Both the position numbers and the translations under genes were made by a program. DNA of 64,000 bases, taken from Betaproteobacteria bacterium (GTDB lineage Bacteria > Pseudomonadota > Gammaproteobacteria > Burkholderiales > Rhodocyclaceae). Of the stretch, positions 18,412 to 26,536 are shown piece after piece. Below the pieces are notes generated by a model. It saw only the letters and a program-made list of their open reading frames with translations. It had not been told where the DNA came from and made no database searches. Location of the stretch: contig JAHRYN010000004.1 in the NCBI GenBank assembly GCA_020621405.1, positions 145,618-209,617 of the forward strand, written 5' to 3'. Position 1 is the stretch's first letter. The number at the start of each line of letters is the position of its first letter.

Positions 18412-18413
18412 CG

Positions 18414-18447
18414 CGGGAAGGGACGCGGAATCTCGCGCCCCTTCCCG
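18414..18447. terminator. hairpin between convergent genes
   Basis: CGGGAAGGG (18414-18422) pairs with CCCTTCCCG (18439-18447), and an inner GCG/CGC pair lies inside. There is no T-tract on either strand, so it is a probable but unproven terminator between the HDOD and PEP-CTERM genes. Confidence 0.5.
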
Positions 18448-18492
18448 GTCCGTGCCGGTCGCCGACCGGTACGTTTCAAGCTGTGCGTCAGG

Positions 18493-19590
18493 TCAGGAAC
18501 GGCGGCGGCGAATCGCAGCCGCTGCTGCAAGCCCAACCGCCGCGAGCAGGATCGACGACGGTTCGGGAATGTGCTCCTCCCGCGCCTGCGTGCCGAGGAA
18601 CAGCTTTTCGTCACCGCCATTCAGCGCGTACTTGTCGAAGCACTCCTTTTTGCCATCCGTCGCGTGCACCGTGTCAAACCCGGTTTCATCGCCGCAGCCC
18701 AGACGGTAATCGACATGGATCGCGTAGTCGTCGAGATTGCCACCCACCAACCCTGCGATCAGGTCATCGAGTTCGGGCAGCACGATTGCGTAGGCCGCGC
18801 GGTCGCCGCCCAGATTGTGCTGCACCTTCAAGTCTTCCGTACCGTCGCACACCGCCAGCGCGCCATTCTTGACGCAGACGGCGCCGCCGGACATGACGAA
18901 ATCAGCCAGAACCGGCGCCGAACCGTCGGAGGTGTATGCGCCCACGTTGCCGAGCGGCACCCCGCCACCAACCGGCGGCGGACCATAGCCCGCCACACCG
19001 TCGCCATCGGCATCGTTGGTCAGGTCAAAGGTGCCAAGTATCTTGCCCGTGCTGATCTGGCTGACTTCGACACGCATCCACGCTGCGAGGCTGGCGCGAT
19101 CACCTTCGACCAGCACATCCGGATCATTCGGATTGGTCTTGTCGCCGATCTCGTTGTTCGCGAAGAAGAAAACGAGGGAGTTCTTAACCAGGTCGACTGC
19201 GTTGTTCATTGCAGCCAGCGTCGAATCCCACCAGCCCAGGCGGTCCCACGTACCTTCCACGCCGTTGCCGCCAGGTTCTGAGGCGGTGCCGGTACGGAAA
19301 CCGTCGATGGGATTCGCCTGCGGCGTATCGAAGGCGTCGTCCATTCCGACCGTCGGATTTCCGACCTGACCGTTGGCACCGAGACCAAGCTTGGTGAAGA
19401 TGTCGATCTGACCGGGACCGGACATGACTTCAAGCCCGCTCAGCGGTAGGGAGTAGGAATTCGCGTCGCCGTAGGTCACGAAACCCTTGCCCGTCAGATC
19501 GACGGTCGGAGCAGCGTTCGCCACGGCAATACCGGAGAGTGAAGCGATGCACAGAGCGCGCTTGCCCAGATGTCGAAAACGTTCGGTCAT
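18493..19590 (-). CDS. PEP-CTERM protein, secreted, aspartate-rich
   Basis: The protein has 365 residues from the ATG at 19590, which has GGAG six bases upstream; the in-frame ATG at 19611 has no such site. It has a signal peptide (RALCIASLSGIAVANA), a body with many aspartate and glycine turns (DLTNDADGDGVAGYGP, reminiscent of calcium-binding loops), paired cysteines (VCVKNGALAVCDG), and a C-terminal PEP-CTERM signal IPEPSSILLAAVGLA then RRRR. It should be sorted by an exosortase to the surface or extracellular matrix. Its function is unknown; it is monocistronic with an AT-rich upstream region. Confidence 0.88.
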   Translation of the reverse strand: MTERFRHLGKRALCIASLSGIAVANAAPTVDLTGKGFVTYGDANSYSLPLSGLEVMSGPGQIDIFTKLGLGANGQVGNPTVGMDDAFDTPQANPIDGFRTGTASEPGGNGVEGTWDRLGWWDSTLAAMNNAVDLVKNSLVFFFANNEIGDKTNPNDPDVLVEGDRASLAAWMRVEVSQISTGKILGTFDLTNDADGDGVAGYGPPPVGGGVPLGNVGAYTSDGSAPVLADFVMSGGAVCVKNGALAVCDGTEDLKVQHNLGGDRAAYAIVLPELDDLIAGLVGGNLDDYAIHVDYRLGCGDETGFDTVHATDGKKECFDKYALNGGDEKLFLGTQAREEHIPEPSSILLAAVGLAAAAAIRRRRS

Positions 19591-19969
19591 GATGGTCTCC
19601 ATTGACTGCATCTCTTTGTATGACTGCCTGACACCGGGAGCTCGCCCGGCACAGCCAATGGAGCAAACGGCATGCCCGTTAAAAAAATCACGGAATACCG
19701 TTGTTTTTCAACATTTTTTTGTCACTCATCACAGTAATGGCAAAAAAATGCGAGAAATTGTAAAGAAATCCGAATGACAGTCCTCGGCCATGGGCTCGAC
19801 CAGATCGCTCAAACGAGCCAATTACAGGCCTTCGTTAGCAGATGCTGGCTTCGGGGCCTTGCGCAGGATCAAACCAGCCATCGGCCAGGTTGAACACAGA
19901 TCAAGAACAGCTCGGACAAAGCGAATTTCCGCCCGGCTCGTGCTGTAAGAAAAACCGACACTTGCGCAG
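19591..19969. other. 379-bp AT-rich intergenic region
   Basis: No gene is visible. The stretch 19675-19785 has much lower GC than its surroundings, with several A7/T7 tracts and small palindromes (AACGG-CATGC-CCGTT near 19670; ACGG-AATA-CCGT at 19690-19701). It should hold the promoter of the PEP-CTERM gene and may bind a nucleoid protein. The rest (19790-19969) is unremarkable downstream sequence of uup. Confidence 0.5.
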
Positions 19970-21856
19970 TCAGCGGCGGGATTCCAGCTCCTCCCAGCGC
20001 GCCATGGCCTGGTCGATGGCGGCCCCCAGTTCGCCCAGCCGGGTCGACAGCTTGGCCGCTTCGGGTCCGGAAGCCGACCCATCCGACAGGCGTCCGGTCA
20101 GTGTCGCCTGCTCGCCCTCGAGTCTGGCGATCAGGTCTGGCAGACCATCCAGTTCCTTCTGTTCCTTGAAACTGAGTTTCGACTTCGGCGCCGCGGCCGG
20201 TTTTTCAGTCTTTACCGCTGCTGCGGCCGGCTTCGCGGACTGTGCCGACGGCGTGGCCACCACGGTCTGGCGCTGCGCCAGCCAGTCGGTGTAGCCGCCG
20301 ACGTATTCGCGCCAGCGTCCGTCACCCTCGTACGCGATGGTCTGGGTCACCACCGCATCGAGGAAGGCGCGGTCGTGCGACACCAGCAGCACGGTGCCGT
20401 CGTAGTCCTGCAGCAACTGTTCGAGCAGGTCCAGCGTTTCCATGTCGAGGTCGTTGGTCGGCTCGTCGAGCACCAGCACATTGGCCGGCTTGGCGAACAG
20501 GCGCGCCAGCAGCAGCCGGTTGCGCTCGCCGCCGGACAGCGACTCGACCTTGGCGCGCGCGCGCTGCGGTGCGAACAGAAAGTCGCCCAGATAACCGATC
20601 ACGTGCTGCCGGCGGCCGCCGAATTCCACGAAATCCGAGCCCGGACTGATCACCTCCGACAGCGTCGCCTGCTCGTCGAGCTGGGTACGGAACTGGTCGA
20701 AGTAGGCGACCTCGATGCGGGTGCCGGTGCGGACTTGGCCGCTGTCCGGTTCGAGCCGGCCGAGGATGAGCTTGAGCAGCGTGGTCTTGCCGGCGCCGTT
20801 CGGACCGATGAAGCCGACCTTGTCGCCACGCACGATGCGGGTCGAGAAGTCGCGCACCACCGTCCGGTCGCCGAAGCGCTTGCTGACGTTGTCCAGTTCG
20901 GCCACCAGCTGGCCGGATGCTTCGCCGCGATCGACCTCGATGCGGGCACGACCGATCTGGTCGCGCCTGGCCTCGCGCCGGGCGCGCAGTTCGTCCAGCC
21001 GCTTGACGCGGAACTGCGCGCGCGTGCGCCGTGCCTCGACGCCCTTGCGTATCCACACCTCTTCCTGCGCCAGCAGCTTGTCGGCACGCGCCGATTCCAG
21101 CGCCTCGGCGGCCAGTTCGTCAGCCTTGCGCGTAACGTATTCGGCATAGCGGCCCGGATAGCTGCGCAACTGGCCGCGGTCCAGTTCGATGATGCGGCTG
21201 GCGAAGCTGTCGAGAAAGCGGCGGTCGTGCGTGATCACCAGGCTGGCGCCGCGGAAGTCGTTGAGCAGCGCCTCCAGCCAGGCGATGCCGTCCAGATCGA
21301 GGTGGTTGGTCGGTTCGTCCAGCAGCAGCATGTCGGGTTCGGCCACCAGCGCGCGGGCCAGTGCAACCCGCTTGAGCATGCCGCCGGACAGCGATTCGAC
21401 CAGCGCGTCGCCCGGCAGCGCGAGCCGCTCCAGCGCCTGCTCGATGCGCTGCTCGAAGCGCCAGGCCTGGTGATGTTCCAGCGCATCCTGCAGTTCGGCC
21501 ATCCGATCGAGCTTGCCCTCGTCGCCGTGGGCGACCGCGTCGGCCACGTGGTGATAGTCGATCAGCAGCTGAGCCAGTTCGCCCAGCCCCTGTGCGATGG
21601 CATCGAACACGCGCGCACCGGGCGCGAACTGCGGTTCCTGCGCCACGTAGGCGAGCTTGATGCCCGGCTGGCGCCAGAACACGCCGTCGTCGAGCATGGC
21701 ATCGCCGGCCAGTATCTTCAGCAGGCTGGACTTGCCCGTGCCATTGCGGCCGATCAGCGCCAGCCGCTCGCCCGGCTCGACCACCAGCGCGGTGTGGTCC
21801 AGCAGCGGCACGTCGCCGAAGGCAAGGCAGGCATTGTCGAGGGTGATCAGAGGCAT
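19970..21856 (-). CDS. uup: ABC-F family ATPase, Uup type
   Basis: This 628-residue soluble ABC-F protein has two ATPase domains. The first has GRNGTGKSS and LSGGMLKRVALARAL; the second has GPNGAGKTT and LSGGERNRLLLARL. The linker is arginine-rich (EVWIRKGVEARRTRAQFRVK). A charged C-terminal coiled coil (about residues 545-628, from KLSFKEQKELDGLP) marks Uup rather than EttA. ABC-F proteins act on ribosomes; Uup has been linked to transposon excision and ribosome assembly. I chose the ATG at 21856 (MPLITLDNACLAFG); the longer frame upstream reads as antisense of the next gene. Confidence 0.94.
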   Translation of the reverse strand: MPLITLDNACLAFGDVPLLDHTALVVEPGERLALIGRNGTGKSSLLKILAGDAMLDDGVFWRQPGIKLAYVAQEPQFAPGARVFDAIAQGLGELAQLLIDYHHVADAVAHGDEGKLDRMAELQDALEHHQAWRFEQRIEQALERLALPGDALVESLSGGMLKRVALARALVAEPDMLLLDEPTNHLDLDGIAWLEALLNDFRGASLVITHDRRFLDSFASRIIELDRGQLRSYPGRYAEYVTRKADELAAEALESARADKLLAQEEVWIRKGVEARRTRAQFRVKRLDELRARREARRDQIGRARIEVDRGEASGQLVAELDNVSKRFGDRTVVRDFSTRIVRGDKVGFIGPNGAGKTTLLKLILGRLEPDSGQVRTGTRIEVAYFDQFRTQLDEQATLSEVISPGSDFVEFGGRRQHVIGYLGDFLFAPQRARAKVESLSGGERNRLLLARLFAKPANVLVLDEPTNDLDMETLDLLEQLLQDYDGTVLLVSHDRAFLDAVVTQTIAYEGDGRWREYVGGYTDWLAQRQTVVATPSAQSAKPAAAAVKTEKPAAAPKSKLSFKEQKELDGLPDLIARLEGEQATLTGRLSDGSASGPEAAKLSTRLGELGAAIDQAMARWEELESRR

Positions 21857-21941
21857 TTGGACGGACACAGGTGGGGTGAAGGCGGCGGAGTATATCGCCC
21901 GCACCATCGTCGCCCGCACCGCCGCGGGCTCGCCGCCGGAC

Positions 21942-22898
21942 TCAGCGGTCCCGGAAAGCGTCCGTCCGGGTGCCGTCCGGCGGCGCCAGCGCAAACACGA
22001 GACTGCCGCCGAGCGCCTGCACCAGTCCGAACAGACCGTACAGCACCGACACGCCGACCGCCTGCGCGGCGGGCACGCCGAACAGGCCCAGGCAGACCGA
22101 GGCCGCCGCCTCGCGCGTGCCCCAACCACCGAAGCTCACCGGCAACGCGGCCATCAGGAAGGTTGGTGCTGCAACAGCGGCCCAGGCCCAGACCGGCAGG
22201 TCGACGCCGAGCGCTCGGCCGCCGAGCGCGAAAGCACCGATCGACAGTATCTGCACGGCACCGGACGCCGCCGACTGCAGCATGAACTGGCGGCCCGCTG
22301 CTGGCAGATGCGCGACGCAGGCGATGCGCTCTGCCCACTGCGCATGCGAGCGCAGGCGGGCGGATACGCGGCGGGCCAGCAGCAATGCCGGCAGCGGCGC
22401 CAGCCACAGCAGCAGCGCCAGCACCAGCAACAATCCCGCCGACAGCGACGTGCCGGCCAGCAGCGACGCCGGCCCGGACGCCCCTGCCGCGACGCCCAGC
22501 GCGCCGATCAGCATCAGCATCCACAGGCCGCTGAGCCGGTCGAGCAGCACCGACAGACCCGCTTCGAGCGCCGGCTGGCCGAGGCGGCGCAGCGACAGCA
22601 TGCGGTACAGGTCGCCGCCGACCACCGCGCCGGGCAGCAAGGCATTGAGCGCAACCGCGCGGAAGTAGAGCGACAAGGCAGCGCCCGCGCCGATCGCTTG
22701 TCCCAGCCAGGCGATCAGCACGCGCCAGCGCAATGCCGACGCGGCATTCGACAGCACGGCGACCGGCAGCGCCAGCGCCAGCCAGCGCACATCGACGCCG
22801 GCCAGCGAACGCAGCACCGCACCCGGATCGGCCAGCCACAGCACCGCAGCCAGGATGCCGCCGGCGGCCAGCACGCGCAGCGGCGCGCCGCGCATCAT
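21942..22898 (-). CDS. YbhN/LPG-synthase-TM family integral membrane protein
   Basis: This 318-residue protein has about eight hydrophobic segments and family landmarks ALRWRVLIAWLG, YFRAVALNALLPGAVVGGDLYR, and ALPVSFGGWGTREAA. This UPF0104 family is related to the flippase domain of lysyl-phosphatidylglycerol synthase. Members often accompany glycosyltransferases acting on membrane lipids. It overlaps the GT2 gene upstream by four bases (ATGA), so the two are translationally coupled. It may move or present the lipid-linked sugar; this is inference. Confidence 0.85.
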   Translation of the reverse strand: MMRGAPLRVLAAGGILAAVLWLADPGAVLRSLAGVDVRWLALALPVAVLSNAASALRWRVLIAWLGQAIGAGAALSLYFRAVALNALLPGAVVGGDLYRMLSLRRLGQPALEAGLSVLLDRLSGLWMLMLIGALGVAAGASGPASLLAGTSLSAGLLLVLALLLWLAPLPALLLARRVSARLRSHAQWAERIACVAHLPAAGRQFMLQSAASGAVQILSIGAFALGGRALGVDLPVWAWAAVAAPTFLMAALPVSFGGWGTREAAASVCLGLFGVPAAQAVGVSVLYGLFGLVQALGGSLVFALAPPDGTRTDAFRDR

Positions 22899-23833
22899 CG
22901 GTCGTCGGGCTCGCGCAGGTGGTACTGCGGCCGGCCACGGCCCTCGTGGTAGATGCGGATCAGCAGTTCGCCGACCAGTCCGGCCACGACCAGCTGCACG
23001 CCCATCAGCAGCAGCATGACGCCGGCGATCAGCAGCGGACGACCGCCGATGGATTCGCCGGTCAGCTTGAGCACGCCCAGCCAGGCGAGGATACCCAGGC
23101 CGGGTGTGGCCAGCCACAGGCCGAGCGCGCCGAAGGCGTGCAGCGGGCGCTGGCGGTAGCGCATGAAGAAGACGATCAGCACCAGATCGAGGATGACGCG
23201 GAAGGTGCGGTCTATGCCGTACTTCGACTGACCGCGCGTGCGCGCATGGTGGCGCACCGGCACCTCGGCGATGCGCGCACCGGCATCGCGCGCCAGCGAC
23301 GGAATGAAGCGGTGCAGTTCGCCATACAGCCGGATGCGGTCTATGATCGCGCGCCGGTAGGCCTTCAGCGCGCAGCCGTAGTCGTGCAGATGCACGCCGG
23401 TGCTGCGCGAGATCAGCCAGTTCGCGATGACCGACGGCAGCCGGCGCGACAGCGCCTTGTCCTGACGCTGCTGACGCCAGCCGGAAATCATGTCGACCTG
23501 GTCGTCGCGGTCCAGCCGGTCGAGCATGGCGGGAATGTCCAGCGGGTCGTTCTGCAGGTCGCCGTCGAGCGTGACCACGTAGCGACCGCGCACGCGGTCG
23601 AAGCCCGCCTGCAGCGCGCTCGACTGGCCGTAGTTGCGCACCAGCACCAGCGGACGCAGCCAAGGCCGGTCGGCGGCGAGGCGCAGCAGCAGTTCGCCGC
23701 TGCCGTCGCGCGAACCGTCGTCGATCGCGATCAGTTCGAAGCTGCGGCCGCAGGTCTGCATCGCGTCATGGATGCGGCCGACCAGATCGGGCAGGTTTTC
23801 GACCTCGTTGTACAGCGGCACGACGATGGACAC
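22895..23833 (-). CDS. GT2 polyprenyl-phosphate glycosyltransferase (DPM1/ArnC type)
   Basis: This 312-residue protein has a GT-A domain (VSIVVPLYNEVENLPDL, IDDGSRDGS, VVTLDGDLQNDP with the DxD motif, then GQSKYGIDRTF) and two C-terminal membrane helices, the arrangement of enzymes that charge undecaprenyl phosphate with a sugar. The annotated start is a GTG with no good ribosome site. The frame is open for about 40 codons upstream but has no ATG, GTG or TTG there, so the start is uncertain. It is the first gene of a pair with the YbhN-like gene and is divergent from a GT39 gene. Confidence 0.88.
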   Translation of the reverse strand: MSIVVPLYNEVENLPDLVGRIHDAMQTCGRSFELIAIDDGSRDGSGELLLRLAADRPWLRPLVLVRNYGQSSALQAGFDRVRGRYVVTLDGDLQNDPLDIPAMLDRLDRDDQVDMISGWRQQRQDKALSRRLPSVIANWLISRSTGVHLHDYGCALKAYRRAIIDRIRLYGELHRFIPSLARDAGARIAEVPVRHHARTRGQSKYGIDRTFRVILDLVLIVFFMRYRQRPLHAFGALGLWLATPGLGILAWLGVLKLTGESIGGRPLLIAGVMLLLMGVQLVVAGLVGELLIRIYHEGRGRPQYHLREPDDR

Positions 23834-23968
23834 TTCGGGCGGTGCGGGCGGGCGGCTCGCTGCGGGCTGGCCGACGTTGGGGTCGAGGCCCTGCAGCAGG
23901 TCGGATTGATGCAGTGTCGATGATTCGATGATCGTTATCCTGCTTGAACAACACTATATGAACGGGCA

Positions 23969-25417
23969 ATGAACTTCCGCGCCATGCGTCAAGACTCCTT
24001 CGCCGAGCGCAGTCCGGCGACGCTTCTGCTGCTCCTGCTGCTCTACGTCGCCGCGCATGTGGCGTCGCGCGTGCTGATTTCCGATGCACTGGAGCTGGAC
24101 GAGGCCGAACAGGCCTTGTGGACCCAGCAGTTCGCCGCCGGCTATGGCGCGCAGCCGCCACTTTACACCTGGCTGCAGTGGGCCGTATTCAAGCTGGCGG
24201 GCGTGTCGGTGCTGTCGCTGTCGCTGCTGAAGAACGCACTGCTCGCGCTGACCTACGCCTTCGTCTGGCTGGCCGCCCGGCGCATCATGGCCGCCCCGCT
24301 CGCCGTGCTGGCCGCCGCGTCCATGCTGCTGCTGCCGCAGATCGGCTGGGAATCGCAGCGCGACCTGACCCATTCGGTGCTGGTGACCACGCTCGCCTCG
24401 GCCACGCTCTACGTCGTCGTCTGCCTGATCGAGCGCCCGCGCCCGGCGCTTTACGTGGCGCTCGGCATCGCCGCGGGACTGGGCATCATGTCGAAGTACA
24501 GTTTCGCGGTCTTCCTCGCCGCGCTCGCGCTGGCGGTGCTGACGACGCGCGAGGCGCGCGCAGTCTGGCGCAGCCCGTGGATCTTCGCGTCAGGCCTGAT
24601 TGCGGCCGTCATCGTGCTGCCCCATCTGCTGTGGCTGGTCGACAACTGGCAGCTGGCCAGCGCACGCACGATCGAGAAACTCGACGCCACGCACGGTTTC
24701 GGCCAGGGCATCGCGCGCGGCCTGGGCAGCCTCGCCAACGCCTTCGCCGCCACGCTGGCGGCACCGGCGCTGATCTTCGGCATCGTGTTCGGCCGCGCCG
24801 CCTGGCGGCGTGACAACGGCAACACGCACTGCGCGTTCTGGCGCCGCTACCTGATCGCGCTGCTGGTCATCATGCTGGCGATGATCGTGCTGGCCGGCGC
24901 CACCCACTTCAAGGGCCGCTGGCTGCAGCCGCTGCTGTTCGCAGCGCCGCTGATGTTCTTCTGCTGCCGGCCCGGGCTGGCCTCCCACCCGCACCTGCAC
25001 TGGCTGCGCCGCACATTGGTCGTACTGGCCCTGCTGTTTCTGACGCTGCTTAGCCTGCGTCCGGCCTTCAATGGCTGGCGCGACAACATGGACCAGCTGA
25101 ACGAGCCTGCAGCCGAACTGGCCGCCGCGCTGAGCGCCGCCGGCTACGACGGCCGCACGCCCATCGTCACGCACGACCCGGTGCTGGGCGGCGTGCTGCG
25201 CGTCCGCTTTCCGCGGGCGCCGGTCAGCCTGTGGCGCGACGGCCAGCCAGCGCCGACCGCAATGCAGGGCCCGCATCTGCTGGTCGGCAAGGACACGGCC
25301 GGTGCGGCGCTGTTCGAACGGGCAGGCAACATCGCCGCGACACCGCTGGCGCTGCACTACCGCTACGCCCGCCCCGACCGTCCGGCCATCGAATACCGTT
25401 ACGCGCTGCCGCATTGA
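23969..25417 (+). CDS. GT39 family membrane glycosyltransferase (ArnT/PMT type)
   Basis: This 482-residue protein has about ten to twelve membrane spans in the first 350 residues and a C-terminal soluble domain. The first periplasmic loop holds the acidic motif LELDEAEQALW, matching the catalytic Asp-Glu region of GT-C enzymes. ArnT-like enzymes move a sugar from polyprenyl phosphate to lipid A or another acceptor. Together with the divergent DPM-type transferase and YbhN-like protein it suggests a complete make-flip-transfer module. Sugar and acceptor are unknown. It lies 48 bp upstream of a tRNA gene. Confidence 0.9.
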   Translation: MNFRAMRQDSFAERSPATLLLLLLLYVAAHVASRVLISDALELDEAEQALWTQQFAAGYGAQPPLYTWLQWAVFKLAGVSVLSLSLLKNALLALTYAFVWLAARRIMAAPLAVLAAASMLLLPQIGWESQRDLTHSVLVTTLASATLYVVVCLIERPRPALYVALGIAAGLGIMSKYSFAVFLAALALAVLTTREARAVWRSPWIFASGLIAAVIVLPHLLWLVDNWQLASARTIEKLDATHGFGQGIARGLGSLANAFAATLAAPALIFGIVFGRAAWRRDNGNTHCAFWRRYLIALLVIMLAMIVLAGATHFKGRWLQPLLFAAPLMFFCCRPGLASHPHLHWLRRTLVVLALLFLTLLSLRPAFNGWRDNMDQLNEPAAELAAALSAAGYDGRTPIVTHDPVLGGVLRVRFPRAPVSLWRDGQPAPTAMQGPHLLVGKDTAGAALFERAGNIAATPLALHYRYARPDRPAIEYRYALPH

Positions 25418-25465
25418 AGCGCGTCGCAAGAAGACGGCCGGCGCGGGTACAATCGCGGCCGCCGG

Positions 25466-25540
25466 GGCTCCGTAGTTGAATGGATACAACAACCCCCTCC
25501 TAAGGGGTAGGTACAGGTTCGATTCCTGTCGGGGCTACCA
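25466..25540 (+). tRNA. tRNA-Arg (anticodon CCT), CCA encoded
   Basis: A full cloverleaf can be drawn. The acceptor is GGCTCCG/CGGGGCT (with two G-T pairs), the D stem GTTG/CAAC, the anticodon stem ACCCC/GGGGT with loop CTCCTAA, and the T stem ACAGG/CCTGT with loop TTCGATT. Discriminator A and encoded CCA follow. The anticodon CCT (25499-25501) reads AGG. A -10-like TACAAT lies 12 bp upstream (25448-25453). Confidence 0.96.
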
Positions 25541-25641
25541 ACGATCAACAACCCGGGCGCCGAGCACGCGTGCTGCCGCGGCACTTCACTCTCGTGCCCC
25601 CTGCGTTCACGCGCGGGATCGGCGCTGTCCGGTCAGCCATC

Positions 25642-26109
25642 ATGCACAAATGCGTGACGGGACTGTACCGGAGTCAGCCATTGAACAAATATTTCCTGCT
25701 GCTGGTCCTGCTCGCGGGCTCGCCGATCGCCAGCGCCAACGCCACGCCGGCGTTCACCAGACCTGATCTCAGCGGCATCTATGACTGCACCGGCAACGAC
25801 GAGCACGAAGGCAGGTACGCGGGCACCGTGACGCTTGAACCCGTGCCCGGACAAAGCACGGGACGGTTCGGTGCCTAGTCGTTCAGGCTGGAAGTCCCGG
25901 GCTACGGTATCTACCCGGGTCACGCCGCTGCCAGGGACACCGAGATGGCCATCCACTTTGCGCTGACGGATCCGGCGACCCGGGATTTCGGTACCGGCAT
26001 CGCATCGTTCCGGAAGGGCAGGAACGGCAGGTGGACCTTCCGGAAGTACTACTATGAACCGGAGTTCAAGGGCGGCAACCACGGCACCGAGGCGTGCGTG
26101 CAGCGCTGA
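25642..26109 (+). pseudogene. secreted hypothetical protein interrupted by one in-frame TAG
   Basis: One continuous frame from the ATG at 25642 (or the TTG at 25681) to the TGA at 26107 is broken only by TAG at 25876-25878. The first part has a signal peptide (LNKYFLLLVLLAGSPIASAN) and a conserved-looking DLSGIYDCTGNDEHEG. After the amber codon the same frame continues smoothly (SFRLEVPGYGIYPG, IHFALTDPATRDFGTGIASF, WTFRKYYYEPEFKGG, then a final TEACVQR). Coding quality is the same on both sides, so a recent nonsense change is likely, plausibly from a TAC or TAT tyrosine codon. I do not know the family's function. No suppressor tRNA is visible in the window. Confidence 0.75.
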
Positions 26110-26169
26110 GTCGATGCCGGGCGCGGCTTGCCACGTCAACCTGACGTACCCCCGTGCAGGAGGAACACC

Positions 26170-26400
26170 ATGACTGTCCTTGCCGGCATCCATCGAGCGA
26201 CTGTCGTAGGCACTTCCGATCCCGACGGACAGCGGAGGCTGCTGGTCATCGCACCGGGAGTCCTCGGCCCCGACCCGGTGTGGGCGGAAACCTGCGCGCC
26301 CTGTCGGTCGCGAGCCGTCCCGAAGGTCGGAAGCCAGGTCTGGCTCATGTTCGAGGGCGGTGATCCTGGCCTCCCGGTGTGGATCGGCGTTCGTCCCTGA
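26170..26400 (+). CDS. orphan gp5/baseplate-type OB-fold protein, 76 residues
   Basis: The ATG at 26170 has AGGAGGA eight bases upstream. The sequence GIHRATVVGTSDPDGQRRL, then VWAETCAPC and VPKVGSQVWLMFEGGDPGLP with a closing VWIGV, matches the N-terminal OB domain of phage T4 gp5, VgrG and baseplate protein V family members. In those proteins it is a small part of a spike; here it is alone, without the beta-helix, lysozyme or LysM parts and with no other tail genes nearby. It could be a remnant of a contractile-tail locus or a domesticated stand-alone protein. The family match is my reading of motifs. Confidence 0.72.
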   Translation: MTVLAGIHRATVVGTSDPDGQRRLLVIAPGVLGPDPVWAETCAPCRSRAVPKVGSQVWLMFEGGDPGLPVWIGVRP

Positions 26401-26536
26401 AAGCGGCGGTTCGATGACCCAGGCCGCGGACACACCTGTAATCACCGCAGGGCATGCCCGAGCCGTCCTCGGGGTCATCGTCGCTGCTGCGCACCGCCGG
26501 CACTTCCCGACACCGCATTCAACAGGAGATGTAACC

